In this document: positions 6,935 through 11,828 of the stretch, in pieces
Layout: every line of letters starts with the position of its first letter
How positions within the stretch are numbered: the first letter of the stretch is position 1
The notes under the pieces: model-generated
What the model saw: only the letters and a program-made list of their open reading frames with translations
What the model was told of the DNA's origin: nothing
The model's database searches: none
Program-made: the position numbers and the translations under genes
Source of the DNA: Patescibacteria group bacterium
Lineage (GTDB): Bacteria > Patescibacteriota > Patescibacteriia > Patescibacteriales > VMTK01
DNA length: 11,828 nucleotides
Assembly (NCBI GenBank): GCA_018896595.1
Contig: JAHIME010000042.1
Coordinates: forward strand, 1 to 11,828
Direction of reading: 5' to 3'

Positions 6935-7883
6935 AAAAGCCTAAATATTCTATTTCTTCCCGCAATTGCACGCCGAATTTGTCCCGCGCCTGCTGTTTGA
7001 TAAAACTAATCAGAGCAACAACATCTTCGGCGGTCGCCTTTCCGGTATTAACGATAAAATTCGCGTGTTCCAAGCTGATTTTTGCTCCGCCGATGGCCTT
7101 GCCTTTCAGCCCTAATTTATCAATCAGCCAGCCGGCTCCGACTTTATCATCTTTTCCCGCGCCTGTTTCTATGGCTTCATTCGCTAAATTTTCATCACAT
7201 TCGCGCAAATTCGCGATTAACAAATTTTTAAAAACACATCCGGCGCTTGGCAGTTTTGGCTGGGTTTGTTGGCGATATTTTAAATATTTATCTGATAATT
7301 CTTTAATTTCAGCGGCGTTACCATTTTCCAATTTTATAATTACTTGCCAAATCAATCTTGATTGTTCGCCATTATCGCCTTTAAAAACGCTCTCTTTGTA
7401 ATCAAAGCGGCAGTCTTTATTGCTAAAAATAAAAAAATTCTTTTTCTTGGCATCAAAAACCGTTACAGTTTCCACCGCGCCGCTCATAGATTTTCCATAC
7501 GCCCCGGCATTGCCGCGGACAGCTCCGCCAACCGTGCCGGGAATGCCGATCGCCCACTCCAAACCGGTTAAATTCGCGCTTATAGCCGTTCTTGCCGCCG
7601 CCATCAAACCGGCGCCCGCGCCGCAATCTAATCTTTGGCCCATAACCTTAATGCCGGAATTGCATATTTTCACAACTAACCCATCCACGCCTTTATCATT
7701 AATTAAAACATTGCTGCCGCCGGCCAAAACAAAAACCGGCTCTTTATTTTCGCGAGCCCAATCAAAAGCCGCGGCCAATTCTCCCTTGGTTTCTGTTTCA
7801 ACAAAATATTTAGCCGGCCCGCCGATCTTAAAAGTAGTCAAGGGAGCTAGGGGAATGTTTTGTTTTATTTTGGATTGAATCAT
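6933..7883 (-). CDS. murB: UDP-N-acetylenolpyruvoylglucosamine reductase (MurB, type II)
   Basis: MurB is a cytoplasmic FAD enzyme that uses NADPH to reduce UDP-GlcNAc-enolpyruvate to UDP-MurNAc, the second committed step of peptidoglycan synthesis. The product has 316 residues. FAD-binding motifs are LAGGSNVLI (53-61) and the block IGIPGTVGGAVRGNAGAYG (112-130). Arg159 lies in CRFDYKES, the proton-donor position is Cys216 in PSAGCVFKN, and the C-terminal glutamate is in REEIEYLG (309-310). The E. coli type I tyrosine loop is absent, so this is type II. Cysteine in place of catalytic serine is a known natural variant. Residues about 221-248, rich in Asn, Glu and Lys, are an insertion before AGWLIDKLGLKG compared with short type II enzymes. 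The ATG is three bases after the stop of the AT-rich cassette gene upstream, and the gene ends in the terminator hairpin. Confidence 0.95.
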   Translation of the reverse strand: MIQSKIKQNIPLAPLTTFKIGGPAKYFVETETKGELAAAFDWARENKEPVFVLAGGSNVLINDKGVDGLVVKICNSGIKVMGQRLDCGAGAGLMAAARTAISANLTGLEWAIGIPGTVGGAVRGNAGAYGKSMSGAVETVTVFDAKKKNFFIFSNKDCRFDYKESVFKGDNGEQSRLIWQVIIKLENGNAAEIKELSDKYLKYRQQTQPKLPSAGCVFKNLLIANLRECDENLANEAIETGAGKDDKVGAGWLIDKLGLKGKAIGGAKISLEHANFIVNTGKATAEDVVALISFIKQQARDKFGVQLREEIEYLGF

Positions 7884-7886
7884 AAT

Positions 7887-8318
7887 TTAAAAATAATCTT
7901 TCGGCTTTAACTTATTATACTTTTTATTAAAAATAGCTTCGTCCAAATATGTGCCGTCTTTATTAACCTTATTTTTTATCGTCTTAACAATCAAATAAAA
8001 TTCTTTTAATTGATTAAATTTTTTGTTATTTTTATATTTAGATAGCGCTTTTTTGTCTTGGCTGTCTATAATCAACAAAAAATCATCTAATATAATTTTC
8101 GGCTTAATCAACTTGATTCTTCTTTCCAAAGATTCAAGAGCAATTTTCTCCGGATATAAATAACCGATAAAATATAAAATTGCTCTTGCTTCGTTCATTT
8201 CTTCCCATGTGGGATTGTTTTTATCCAAAACACCTTGATACTTGCGCCACAATCTTTCAATATCAAGTTCTGTTTGTTTATTATTTAACAAATAAGTATT
8301 TTTGAGCAAACTCAACAT
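7887..8318 (-). CDS. Unknown lysine-rich helical protein, third gene of the AT-rich cassette
   Basis: I do not recognise this 143-residue protein. It has no membrane segment, signal peptide or cysteine. It is rich in Lys, Ile, Leu and Asn and looks mainly alpha-helical, with blocks LDIERLWRKYQG (about 18-29), WEEMNEARAILYFIGYLYPE (38-57) and LKEFYLIVKTIKNKVNKDG (104-122), and a basic C-terminus ending KLKPKDYF. Its ATG overlaps the end of the swivel-domain gene by seven bases and its stop is three bases before murB, so it is translationally coupled on both sides. A 240-base stretch inside it (7921-8160) is only 25% G+C by my count. A partner or regulator of the adjacent phosphohistidine domain is plausible by position only. 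Confidence 0.6.
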   Translation of the reverse strand: MLSLLKNTYLLNNKQTELDIERLWRKYQGVLDKNNPTWEEMNEARAILYFIGYLYPEKIALESLERRIKLIKPKIILDDFLLIIDSQDKKALSKYKNNKKFNQLKEFYLIVKTIKNKVNKDGTYLDEAIFNKKYNKLKPKDYF

Positions 8319-8593
8319 ATTATTTTAGAAATGATATTTATGGATATTGTATCGCCGTCTTTATATTTTTTTGTGGCATTTATCTGTCCCATTATTAAAG
8401 GCTTTCCATATTCTCTGGCAATTATTGCGGCATGGCATAATTTATTATCCACCTCGGTAATTATGGCTAACACCTTGTTAATTACAACAACAATATCAGG
8501 AGTGGTATTTTTCGCGATAACAATAACTTCATCTTTGATTTTATAATAATCTTTTGGTTTTTTTATAATTTTTACCTTGCCTGAAATAATCAT
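8312..8593 (-). CDS. Stand-alone PEP-utilising enzyme mobile (phosphohistidine swivel) domain
   Basis: The 93-residue protein is essentially one swivelling domain as found in PEP synthase, pyruvate phosphate dikinase and enzyme I of the PTS. It shows TTPDIVVVINKVLAIITEVD (30-49), then NKLCHAAIIAREYGKPLIMG (50-69), corresponding to the family GGxxSHAAIVARELGIP motif with the phosphorylated histidine at His54, and INATKKYKDGDTISINI (71-87), the family NATxxLKDGDxVxV ending. In the full enzymes this domain carries a phosphoryl group between an ATP-grasp nucleotide site and a PEP site. Neither of those is encoded in the window, so a kinase must be elsewhere or the domain has another use. It begins four bases after the phosphatase gene and overlaps the next gene by seven. 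G+C is 75 of 240 bases at 8341-8580. Confidence 0.82.
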   Translation of the reverse strand: MIISGKVKIIKKPKDYYKIKDEVIVIAKNTTPDIVVVINKVLAIITEVDNKLCHAAIIAREYGKPLIMGQINATKKYKDGDTISINIISKIIC

Positions 8594-8597
8594 AATT

Positions 8598-9422
8598 TTA
8601 TGCTTCTGCTTTAAAAATTCTTTTTATATAATCATAGTGCAACGGCTTTAATTCAACATCTTTATTTAATAACTTGGCTTTAATTTCATCCCCTTTTGTT
8701 GGAATATTTAACTGCATAACCTCTCCCTTGCCTATTGGCTCATCTTTTAAAATTCCGAGTTTGCCCTGGCTGGATATTTTTAATGTTTCATCAATGGTTT
8801 CTTCATGTTCAACTTGTACTATTACGATATGCTTATCTATTTTAGTCTGAATATTTTGGGCGACACGCATTAAAAAGGTTAATTGATTTCTAGCTCGTTT
8901 TTTTACGTTTTCCGGATCTTCAAACATTTCAATTTCCCCAAGCATTGAATATTTTCCTAAAGACTCGCCGCGAGGCATACTTTTAAAGGATTCTTTCATT
9001 CTTTTCAAATACAGTTCTGAATGTTTTTCGTCTTCCGGAGCAACAATAGACCCTTCATAGTCAACGAGATCCGCTCCCCTAATCCTTTCTTGCCTTTCTC
9101 TTTCTTTTATATCTTCATAAATTAAAAAGCCTCTTGAAGCAAGATATTCTTTAACAACCACCATAGTGTTCACAGCTCGAAATCTTGGGCTATGAGCAAA
9201 GCAAATAATATCATTATCTTTATTTAATTGGCTTTCAATAGTTTTTGCTGCATCCAAAGCCTGTTGAATGCCTGTTTCGGTAAGATCATTTTTATCCTCT
9301 TTGCCTGTTTTCATATGTTCATTGTATTTACTGTCTCCATGCCTGACTCGAAACACTTTAATATCTTCCCATTTAGATGGTTCTCTTTTTTCTATATTGT
9401 TTATTTCTTCAATTCTTTCCAT
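8598..9422 (-). CDS. Histidine phosphatase superfamily (RHG) protein
   Basis: The 274-residue cytoplasmic protein carries the phosphoglycerate-mutase/SixA-type signature: RHGDSKYNE with nucleophile His28, LTETGIQQA (47-55), AHSPRFRAVNT (76-86) in place of the usual SPLxRAxxT, and a second histidine at VEHEETIDETL (His206). The catalytic set therefore appears present, although the last motif lacks the usual HGG. It is longer than SixA, with about 90 residues between the second and last motifs and a C-terminal extension after 215. Family members dephosphorylate small metabolites, proteins or, in SixA, phosphohistidine. The next gene encodes a phosphohistidine domain four bases downstream, which makes that substrate attractive but unproven. 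It is the first gene of the AT-rich cassette after murC, preceded by a hairpin and only a weak GAGA ribosome site. Confidence 0.82.
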   Translation of the reverse strand: MERIEEINNIEKREPSKWEDIKVFRVRHGDSKYNEHMKTGKEDKNDLTETGIQQALDAAKTIESQLNKDNDIICFAHSPRFRAVNTMVVVKEYLASRGFLIYEDIKERERQERIRGADLVDYEGSIVAPEDEKHSELYLKRMKESFKSMPRGESLGKYSMLGEIEMFEDPENVKKRARNQLTFLMRVAQNIQTKIDKHIVIVQVEHEETIDETLKISSQGKLGILKDEPIGKGEVMQLNIPTKGDEIKAKLLNKDVELKPLHYDYIKRIFKAEA

Positions 9423-9431
9423 AGGTTTTTA

Positions 9432-9464
9432 TCTCGTAAAAAACACGGCAGTTTTTATCCGAGA
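9432..9464 (-). other. Hairpin immediately upstream of the phosphatase gene
   Basis: TCTCG-GA-TAAAAA (minus strand, 9464-9452) pairs with TTTTTACGAGA (9442-9432) in an 11-base-pair stem with a two-base bulge. The arm nearest the gene contains GAGA, the only Shine-Dalgarno-like bases before the ATG at 9422, so the stem could hide the ribosome site. No T-run follows, so it is not a standard terminator for murC. Confidence 0.4.
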
Positions 9465-9521
9465 AAATTAAATTGTTATTTAAAATTGGGTAAATTTTGT
9501 ATGATTTAATAATAAGACTAT

Positions 9522-10922
9522 TTATTCATAAATTAAATTCTCCCCTATCCTAAATACATCCCCGGCTCCCATTAACAAAACCACATCGCCTCTTTCAATA
9601 TTTTTTCTTAAATACTTCTCGCATTCATCTAAAGTCGGAATGTATTGTATATTTTTTTTAGACGCAAAATTTTGCGCCTCTACGATTTTTTTAACCAAAT
9701 CTTTGCTGCTAACCCCTCCATGAATTTCGCGCGCGCTGCCGTAAATATCCAAGACAATCACCTCATCCGCTGCGCCAAAACTTCCGGCAAAATCGTCAAG
9801 CAAAGCTTTTGTCCGGCTGAATGTGTGCGGATGAAAAACAACGATTAATTTATTTTTAGGGTACGATTCGCGGGCGCCGGCCAAGGTCGCCTTGATTTCC
9901 GTCGGGTGGTGCGCGTAATCGTCAATTATAATCGCGCCGTTAAACTCGCCCAAAACCTGCATGCGCCGAGCAGTGCCGGTAAACTCTTCCAAATATTTTC
10001 TTATGTCAACCAATTCCACGCCCAGCTCAACGCAAGCGGCAATCACGGCCAGAGCGTTGGAAATATTATGCCTGCCCGCGAGCTGAACGCAAAAATCCCC
10101 GAGCTCGCCGTCCTCGTTATTTCCCATTCTCACTTTAAAATACTGTTTGCCGTTATTATGTTTTATATCATAGGCCGTATAATCAGCCGCCTCGTCAATA
10201 GCATAACTAATAACTTTCCCCTTGCAATTCACATTGGCAATCTTCTTAATAATCGGATCGTCAAAATTGGCGATTAAAAAGCCCTTTTTGGGAATTTTTT
10301 TTATGAATTCAATAAAAACATCCTGATAATCTTCCATGGTTGGAAAAAAATCCGGATGGTCGTAATCAATATTATTCAATAAAACCGCCTTGGGCTGGAA
10401 ATGTTTTAATTTATTCTGGTACTCATCCAATTCGGCAACCAAATAATCGGATTTGCCAACCAGGCCAAAACCGTTAAACTGCGGCGCGTAAGAGCCGGAC
10501 ATAACCGAAGGCGAAATTCCCGCTTTGTCCAATACATAGCCAAGCCAGGCCGCGGTGGTGGTTTTGCCGTGCGAGCCAACAACCGCGATGCCGTATTTTT
10601 GGTTGAAGACTTCGGCCAAGGCCTGGGCGTAAGCCATCACTTTTTGCTTTCCCGCCAGCGCCGTGGCAACTTCGGCGTTGTTTTCTTTATTATACGCGCT
10701 TGAATAAATTATCAAGTCGGCGCCGGGAGGAATGTTGCCCGCGCCAAATTTTTCAACCACTTTAATCCCCGCCTCCTTCAGCGCCTTATCGGTCATAAAC
10801 TTTTCCGCGATATCGCTGCCCGAAACTTCTTTTCCGTTCGCGGCCAAATACTGCGCCAACATTGTCATGCCCACGCCCTTAATCCCGATCATATATATTT
10901 TTCTTGCTTTAAAAAAATCCAT
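9522..10922 (-). CDS. murC: UDP-N-acetylmuramate--L-alanine ligase (MurC)
   Basis: MurC is the cytoplasmic ATP-dependent ligase that adds L-alanine to UDP-MurNAc, the step after MurB. The 466-residue product has the three Mur-ligase domains: UDP-binding Rossmann domain with GIKGVGM (13-19); ATPase domain with the P-loop SHGKTTT (117-123), ELDEYQNK (164-171), LNNIDYDHPDFF (182-193) and GRHNISNA (283-290); and C-terminal domain with DDYAHHPTEI (334-343), PHTFSRT (365-371), DIYGSARE (392-399) and a closing GAGD (452-455). The DEYQ...LNN..YDH block differs from typical MurC (EADES) and looks more like the recycling ligase Mpl, but the murB linkage and the recollection that CPR MurC proteins share this form favour MurC. 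The ATG at 10922 has no Shine-Dalgarno, and the start is close to a possible -10. It is the first gene of the minus-strand series, facing the plus-strand genes at the right edge. Confidence 0.92.
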   Translation of the reverse strand: MDFFKARKIYMIGIKGVGMTMLAQYLAANGKEVSGSDIAEKFMTDKALKEAGIKVVEKFGAGNIPPGADLIIYSSAYNKENNAEVATALAGKQKVMAYAQALAEVFNQKYGIAVVGSHGKTTTAAWLGYVLDKAGISPSVMSGSYAPQFNGFGLVGKSDYLVAELDEYQNKLKHFQPKAVLLNNIDYDHPDFFPTMEDYQDVFIEFIKKIPKKGFLIANFDDPIIKKIANVNCKGKVISYAIDEAADYTAYDIKHNNGKQYFKVRMGNNEDGELGDFCVQLAGRHNISNALAVIAACVELGVELVDIRKYLEEFTGTARRMQVLGEFNGAIIIDDYAHHPTEIKATLAGARESYPKNKLIVVFHPHTFSRTKALLDDFAGSFGAADEVIVLDIYGSAREIHGGVSSKDLVKKIVEAQNFASKKNIQYIPTLDECEKYLRKNIERGDVVLLMGAGDVFRIGENLIYE

Positions 10923-10932
10923 TTTTATTTTA

Positions 10933-10961
10933 ATTATGCTTAAAACTTTTTATGTTTTTAA
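10933..10961 (-). promoter_or_regulatory. Possible promoter for murC
   Basis: On the minus strand CATAAT (10938-10933) matches the -10 consensus at five of six bases, with a weak -35 TTAAAA (10961-10956) 17 bases upstream. Only ten bases separate the -10 from the murC ATG, the same near-leaderless spacing as at 5378-5407. The region is so AT-rich that chance matches are expected. Confidence 0.3.
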
Positions 10962-11030
10962 AAATGTTTTAACTACAAATAAAATGTTTAGAATAACTTT
11001 AGGTACCCGAAATTGAACTTCGACTTTTAC

Positions 11031-11060
11031 TTGCAAATTTTAAAACATCTGTGATATTAT
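11031..11060 (+). promoter_or_regulatory. Candidate extended -10 promoter reading toward the right-edge genes
   Basis: TTGCAA (11031-11036) and TATTAT (11055-11060) are separated by 18 bases, with TGA directly before the -10. Transcription would start near 11067, leaving a leader of about 155 bases before the ATG at 11223 that includes the inverted repeat at 11137-11166. Confidence 0.4.
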
Positions 11061-11136
11061 AAAGATAAGATTTAACCGTTTTATTGCTAAATTTCCTTAA
11101 TTTCATCTCCTAATTTAAAGTTTGCATAATCATTTT

Positions 11137-11166
11137 AACTTATTTTTAATAATAATTCAATAAGTT
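11137..11166 (+). other. 8-base-pair inverted repeat upstream of the small membrane gene
   Basis: AACTTATT (11137-11144) and AATAAGTT (11159-11166) are perfect inverted repeats around a 14-base AT-rich centre, 56 bases before the ATG at 11223. It is too AT-rich to be a strong RNA hairpin. A dimeric repressor operator is an alternative. Confidence 0.35.
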
Positions 11167-11222
11167 CGCGTATAGCTTGTTAAATGAAATTTTGACTCTC
11201 TAATAAATTAAATGGCATAAAT

Positions 11223-11414
11223 ATGGCAAGAACAGGCGGCCTGGGTTCAAAAGACGCACAGGCATTACATAAAACAGCGGACGCAACGCAACAGTTAGTT
11301 AGACTAAACGAAGAAACTGGCAGACAGACGAAGTGGATGATTGCATTAACAATTATTATCACGATTCTAACTTTAATAATGGCAATCCCCGTGGTAATGG
11401 ATATTTTAAATTAA
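11223..11414 (+). CDS. Small single-pass membrane protein of unknown function
   Basis: The 63-residue product has a soluble N-terminal half (residues 1-37) with the amphipathic segment ALHKTADATQQLVRLNEETG and one clear transmembrane helix at about 38-58 (MIALTIIITILTLIMAIPVV), ending MDILN. The N-terminal helix plus C-terminal anchor is a common design for small bitopic proteins. I do not recognise the family. There is no Shine-Dalgarno; a start-stop mini-frame (ATG GCA TAA, 11212-11220) lies just ahead of the ATG. It runs opposite to all genes to its left and is followed 101 bases later by another membrane-protein gene in the same direction. The regular alternation of charged and hydrophobic residues and the coherent transmembrane helix support real coding; the minus-strand frame over the same bases has no comparable signal. 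Confidence 0.6.
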   Translation: MARTGGLGSKDAQALHKTADATQQLVRLNEETGRQTKWMIALTIIITILTLIMAIPVVMDILN

Positions 11415-11431
11415 ACGAGTCAAAACTTCAC

Positions 11432-11460
11432 TTGACACCGAATATACGGTTGCATAAATT
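11432..11460 (+). promoter_or_regulatory. Candidate sigma70 promoter for the right-edge membrane gene
   Basis: A perfect -35 TTGACA (11432-11437) is followed after 17 bases by a weaker -10 TAAATT (11455-11460). It lies between the two plus-strand genes and would give a roughly 50-base leader starting at or inside the hairpin at 11462-11481. Confidence 0.45.
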
Positions 11461-11461
11461 C

Positions 11462-11481
11462 TTTTCGGCTATCGCCGAAAA
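11462..11481 (+). other. Perfect 8-base-pair hairpin between the two plus-strand genes
   Basis: TTTTCGGC, a four-base loop TATC, and GCCGAAAA form a perfect stem. It lies 47 bases after the stop of the 63-residue gene and 34 bases before the next ATG. The following bases (TTATTAGGG) are a poor T-run, so it may be a weak terminator for the first gene or a 5'-end stabilising hairpin for the second. Confidence 0.5.
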
Positions 11482-11515
11482 TTATTAGGGCAAATTTATT
11501 TTTAATTTTAATTTT

Positions 11516-11828
11516 ATGGACAAAGACAATAAAAAAATCCCAAAAAAACGCTCTGGATTTTTGGCAATAAAATTAACAAGTGAATCACTAAATTATCAAG
11601 TAGAAAACTACGACAAGCTCACTGGATTATCTTCAACGCGCGGCAAGGCTATCCTTGCGTTTATAATTCTGTATATTTTAGGACTAATGATATTTATTGG
11701 ACAAAATCCTACTATTAGCACTGCTACTGAGTATTTTATATGGATTATTGGAATTATTATGGCGATAATTATATATAAATGGGCGAAAATTGGCATAACT
11801 ATTACTTTTATAGTATTTTTATTGAATG
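11516..11828 (+). CDS. Partial polytopic membrane protein, unknown family
   Basis: An open frame of 104 codons starts at ATG 11516-11518 and continues past the right edge without a stop. The N-terminal 43 residues are cytoplasmic and basic (MDKDNKKIPKKRSGFLAIKL, then a polar stretch). Hydrophobic helices follow at about 44-62 (AILAFIILYILGLMIFIG), 73-89 (YFIWIIGIIMAIIIYKW) and 91 onward (KIGITITFIVFLLN), so it is an inner-membrane protein with at least three passes under the positive-inside rule. I do not recognise the family. It follows a perfect TTGACA promoter and a stable hairpin but has no Shine-Dalgarno within 15 bases. Low G+C and plus-strand orientation group it with the 63-residue gene rather than with the murC side. 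The antisense frame over this region is much shorter and uninformative. Confidence 0.6.
   Translation, partial: MDKDNKKIPKKRSGFLAIKLTSESLNYQVENYDKLTGLSSTRGKAILAFIILYILGLMIFIGQNPTISTATEYFIWIIGIIMAIIIYKWAKIGITITFIVFLLN

Larger units (their letters stand above)
10923..11222. other. 300-base AT-rich divergent intergenic region
   Basis: This region separates murC (minus strand) from a small plus-strand membrane gene. I see no open frame of useful length. It contains a weak candidate minus-strand promoter next to murC, a better plus-strand promoter at 11031-11060, one copy of ACTACAAAT (10972-10980), a tRNA-3'-end-like scrap near 11002-11022 and an 8-base-pair AT-rich inverted repeat at 11137-11166. 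Confidence 0.6.

Noticed and set aside
7420..7878. Plus-strand open frame of 152 codons rich in Ala and Pro.
   Set aside because: It is antisense to murB, which has all family motifs. The composition follows from murB codons.
8312..8318. Seven-base overlap considered as a frameshift splitting one larger protein.
   Set aside because: The 93-residue product is already a complete swivel domain, and the next frame has its own ATG and unrelated composition, so two coupled genes is simpler.
11001..11022. Sequence resembling the 3' end of a tRNA on the minus strand (GTTCAAT loop, then CGGGTACC).
   Set aside because: No matching acceptor, D-arm or anticodon arm can be found and the T-stem does not pair in the standard register, so it is not a tRNA. 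An att-site remnant cannot be shown without a second copy.
11192..11221. TTGACT with CATAAA 18 bases downstream, looking like a promoter for the 63-residue gene.
   Set aside because: Transcription would start after the ATG at 11223, and there is no usable downstream start before residue 39.
1..11828. CRISPR array, rRNA, transposase, prophage or recoded TGA.
   Set aside because: No regular spaced repeats, no rRNA-like or integrase/transposase sequence were seen, and TGA functions as a stop at two gene ends.

Overview
The window reads as a piece of a bacterial chromosome, most likely from the Candidate Phyla Radiation (Patescibacteria, Parcubacteria-like). The evidence is a membrane protein/TraG-VirD4-like ATPase gene pair typical of those genomes, a sigma region 4 plus HARE-HTH regulator, a MurC with an unusual central motif, mostly weak or absent Shine-Dalgarno sequences and very tight gene packing. 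TGA is used as a stop (3956-3958 and 8312-8314), so the code is standard code 11 and not the Gly-TGA code of Gracilibacteria/Absconditabacteria. The lineage is inferred; no marker gene for placement is present.

Layout. Everything from 10922 down to 1 is on the minus strand. In transcription order it is murC; a three-gene AT-rich cassette (histidine-phosphatase-superfamily protein, stand-alone PEP-utilising/phosphohistidine swivel domain, unknown lysine-rich protein); murB, closed by a two-tier terminator hairpin at 6873-6934; a promoter and roughly 120-base leader; the sigma4/HARE-HTH regulator; a second promoter placed so close to the start that the mRNA should be nearly leaderless; the membrane protein and its TraG/VirD4-like ATPase; ispH and ispG, the last two enzymes of the MEP isoprenoid pathway; and the first 64 codons of a membrane protein resembling a family 2 glycosyltransferase, cut by the left edge. 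To the right of murC a 300-base AT-rich intergenic region leads to two small plus-strand membrane-protein genes, the second cut by the right edge.

How the genes work together. MurC and MurB are consecutive enzymes in cytoplasmic muropeptide synthesis. IspG and IspH make IPP/DMAPP, the source of the undecaprenyl carrier that peptidoglycan needs, so the core of the window fits cell-envelope synthesis. The membrane-protein/ATPase pair looks like a DNA- or protein-translocating coupling ATPase and its membrane anchor.

Most interesting part. The cassette at 7887-9521 sits between murC and murB and is 25-34% G+C in the stretches I counted, against 55% in the flanking murC and murB stretches. It joins a phosphohistidine carrier domain with a phosphatase fold that can act on phosphohistidine, and no kinase is visible. 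This is the best candidate for an undescribed phosphorelay-type module. Its function is inference.
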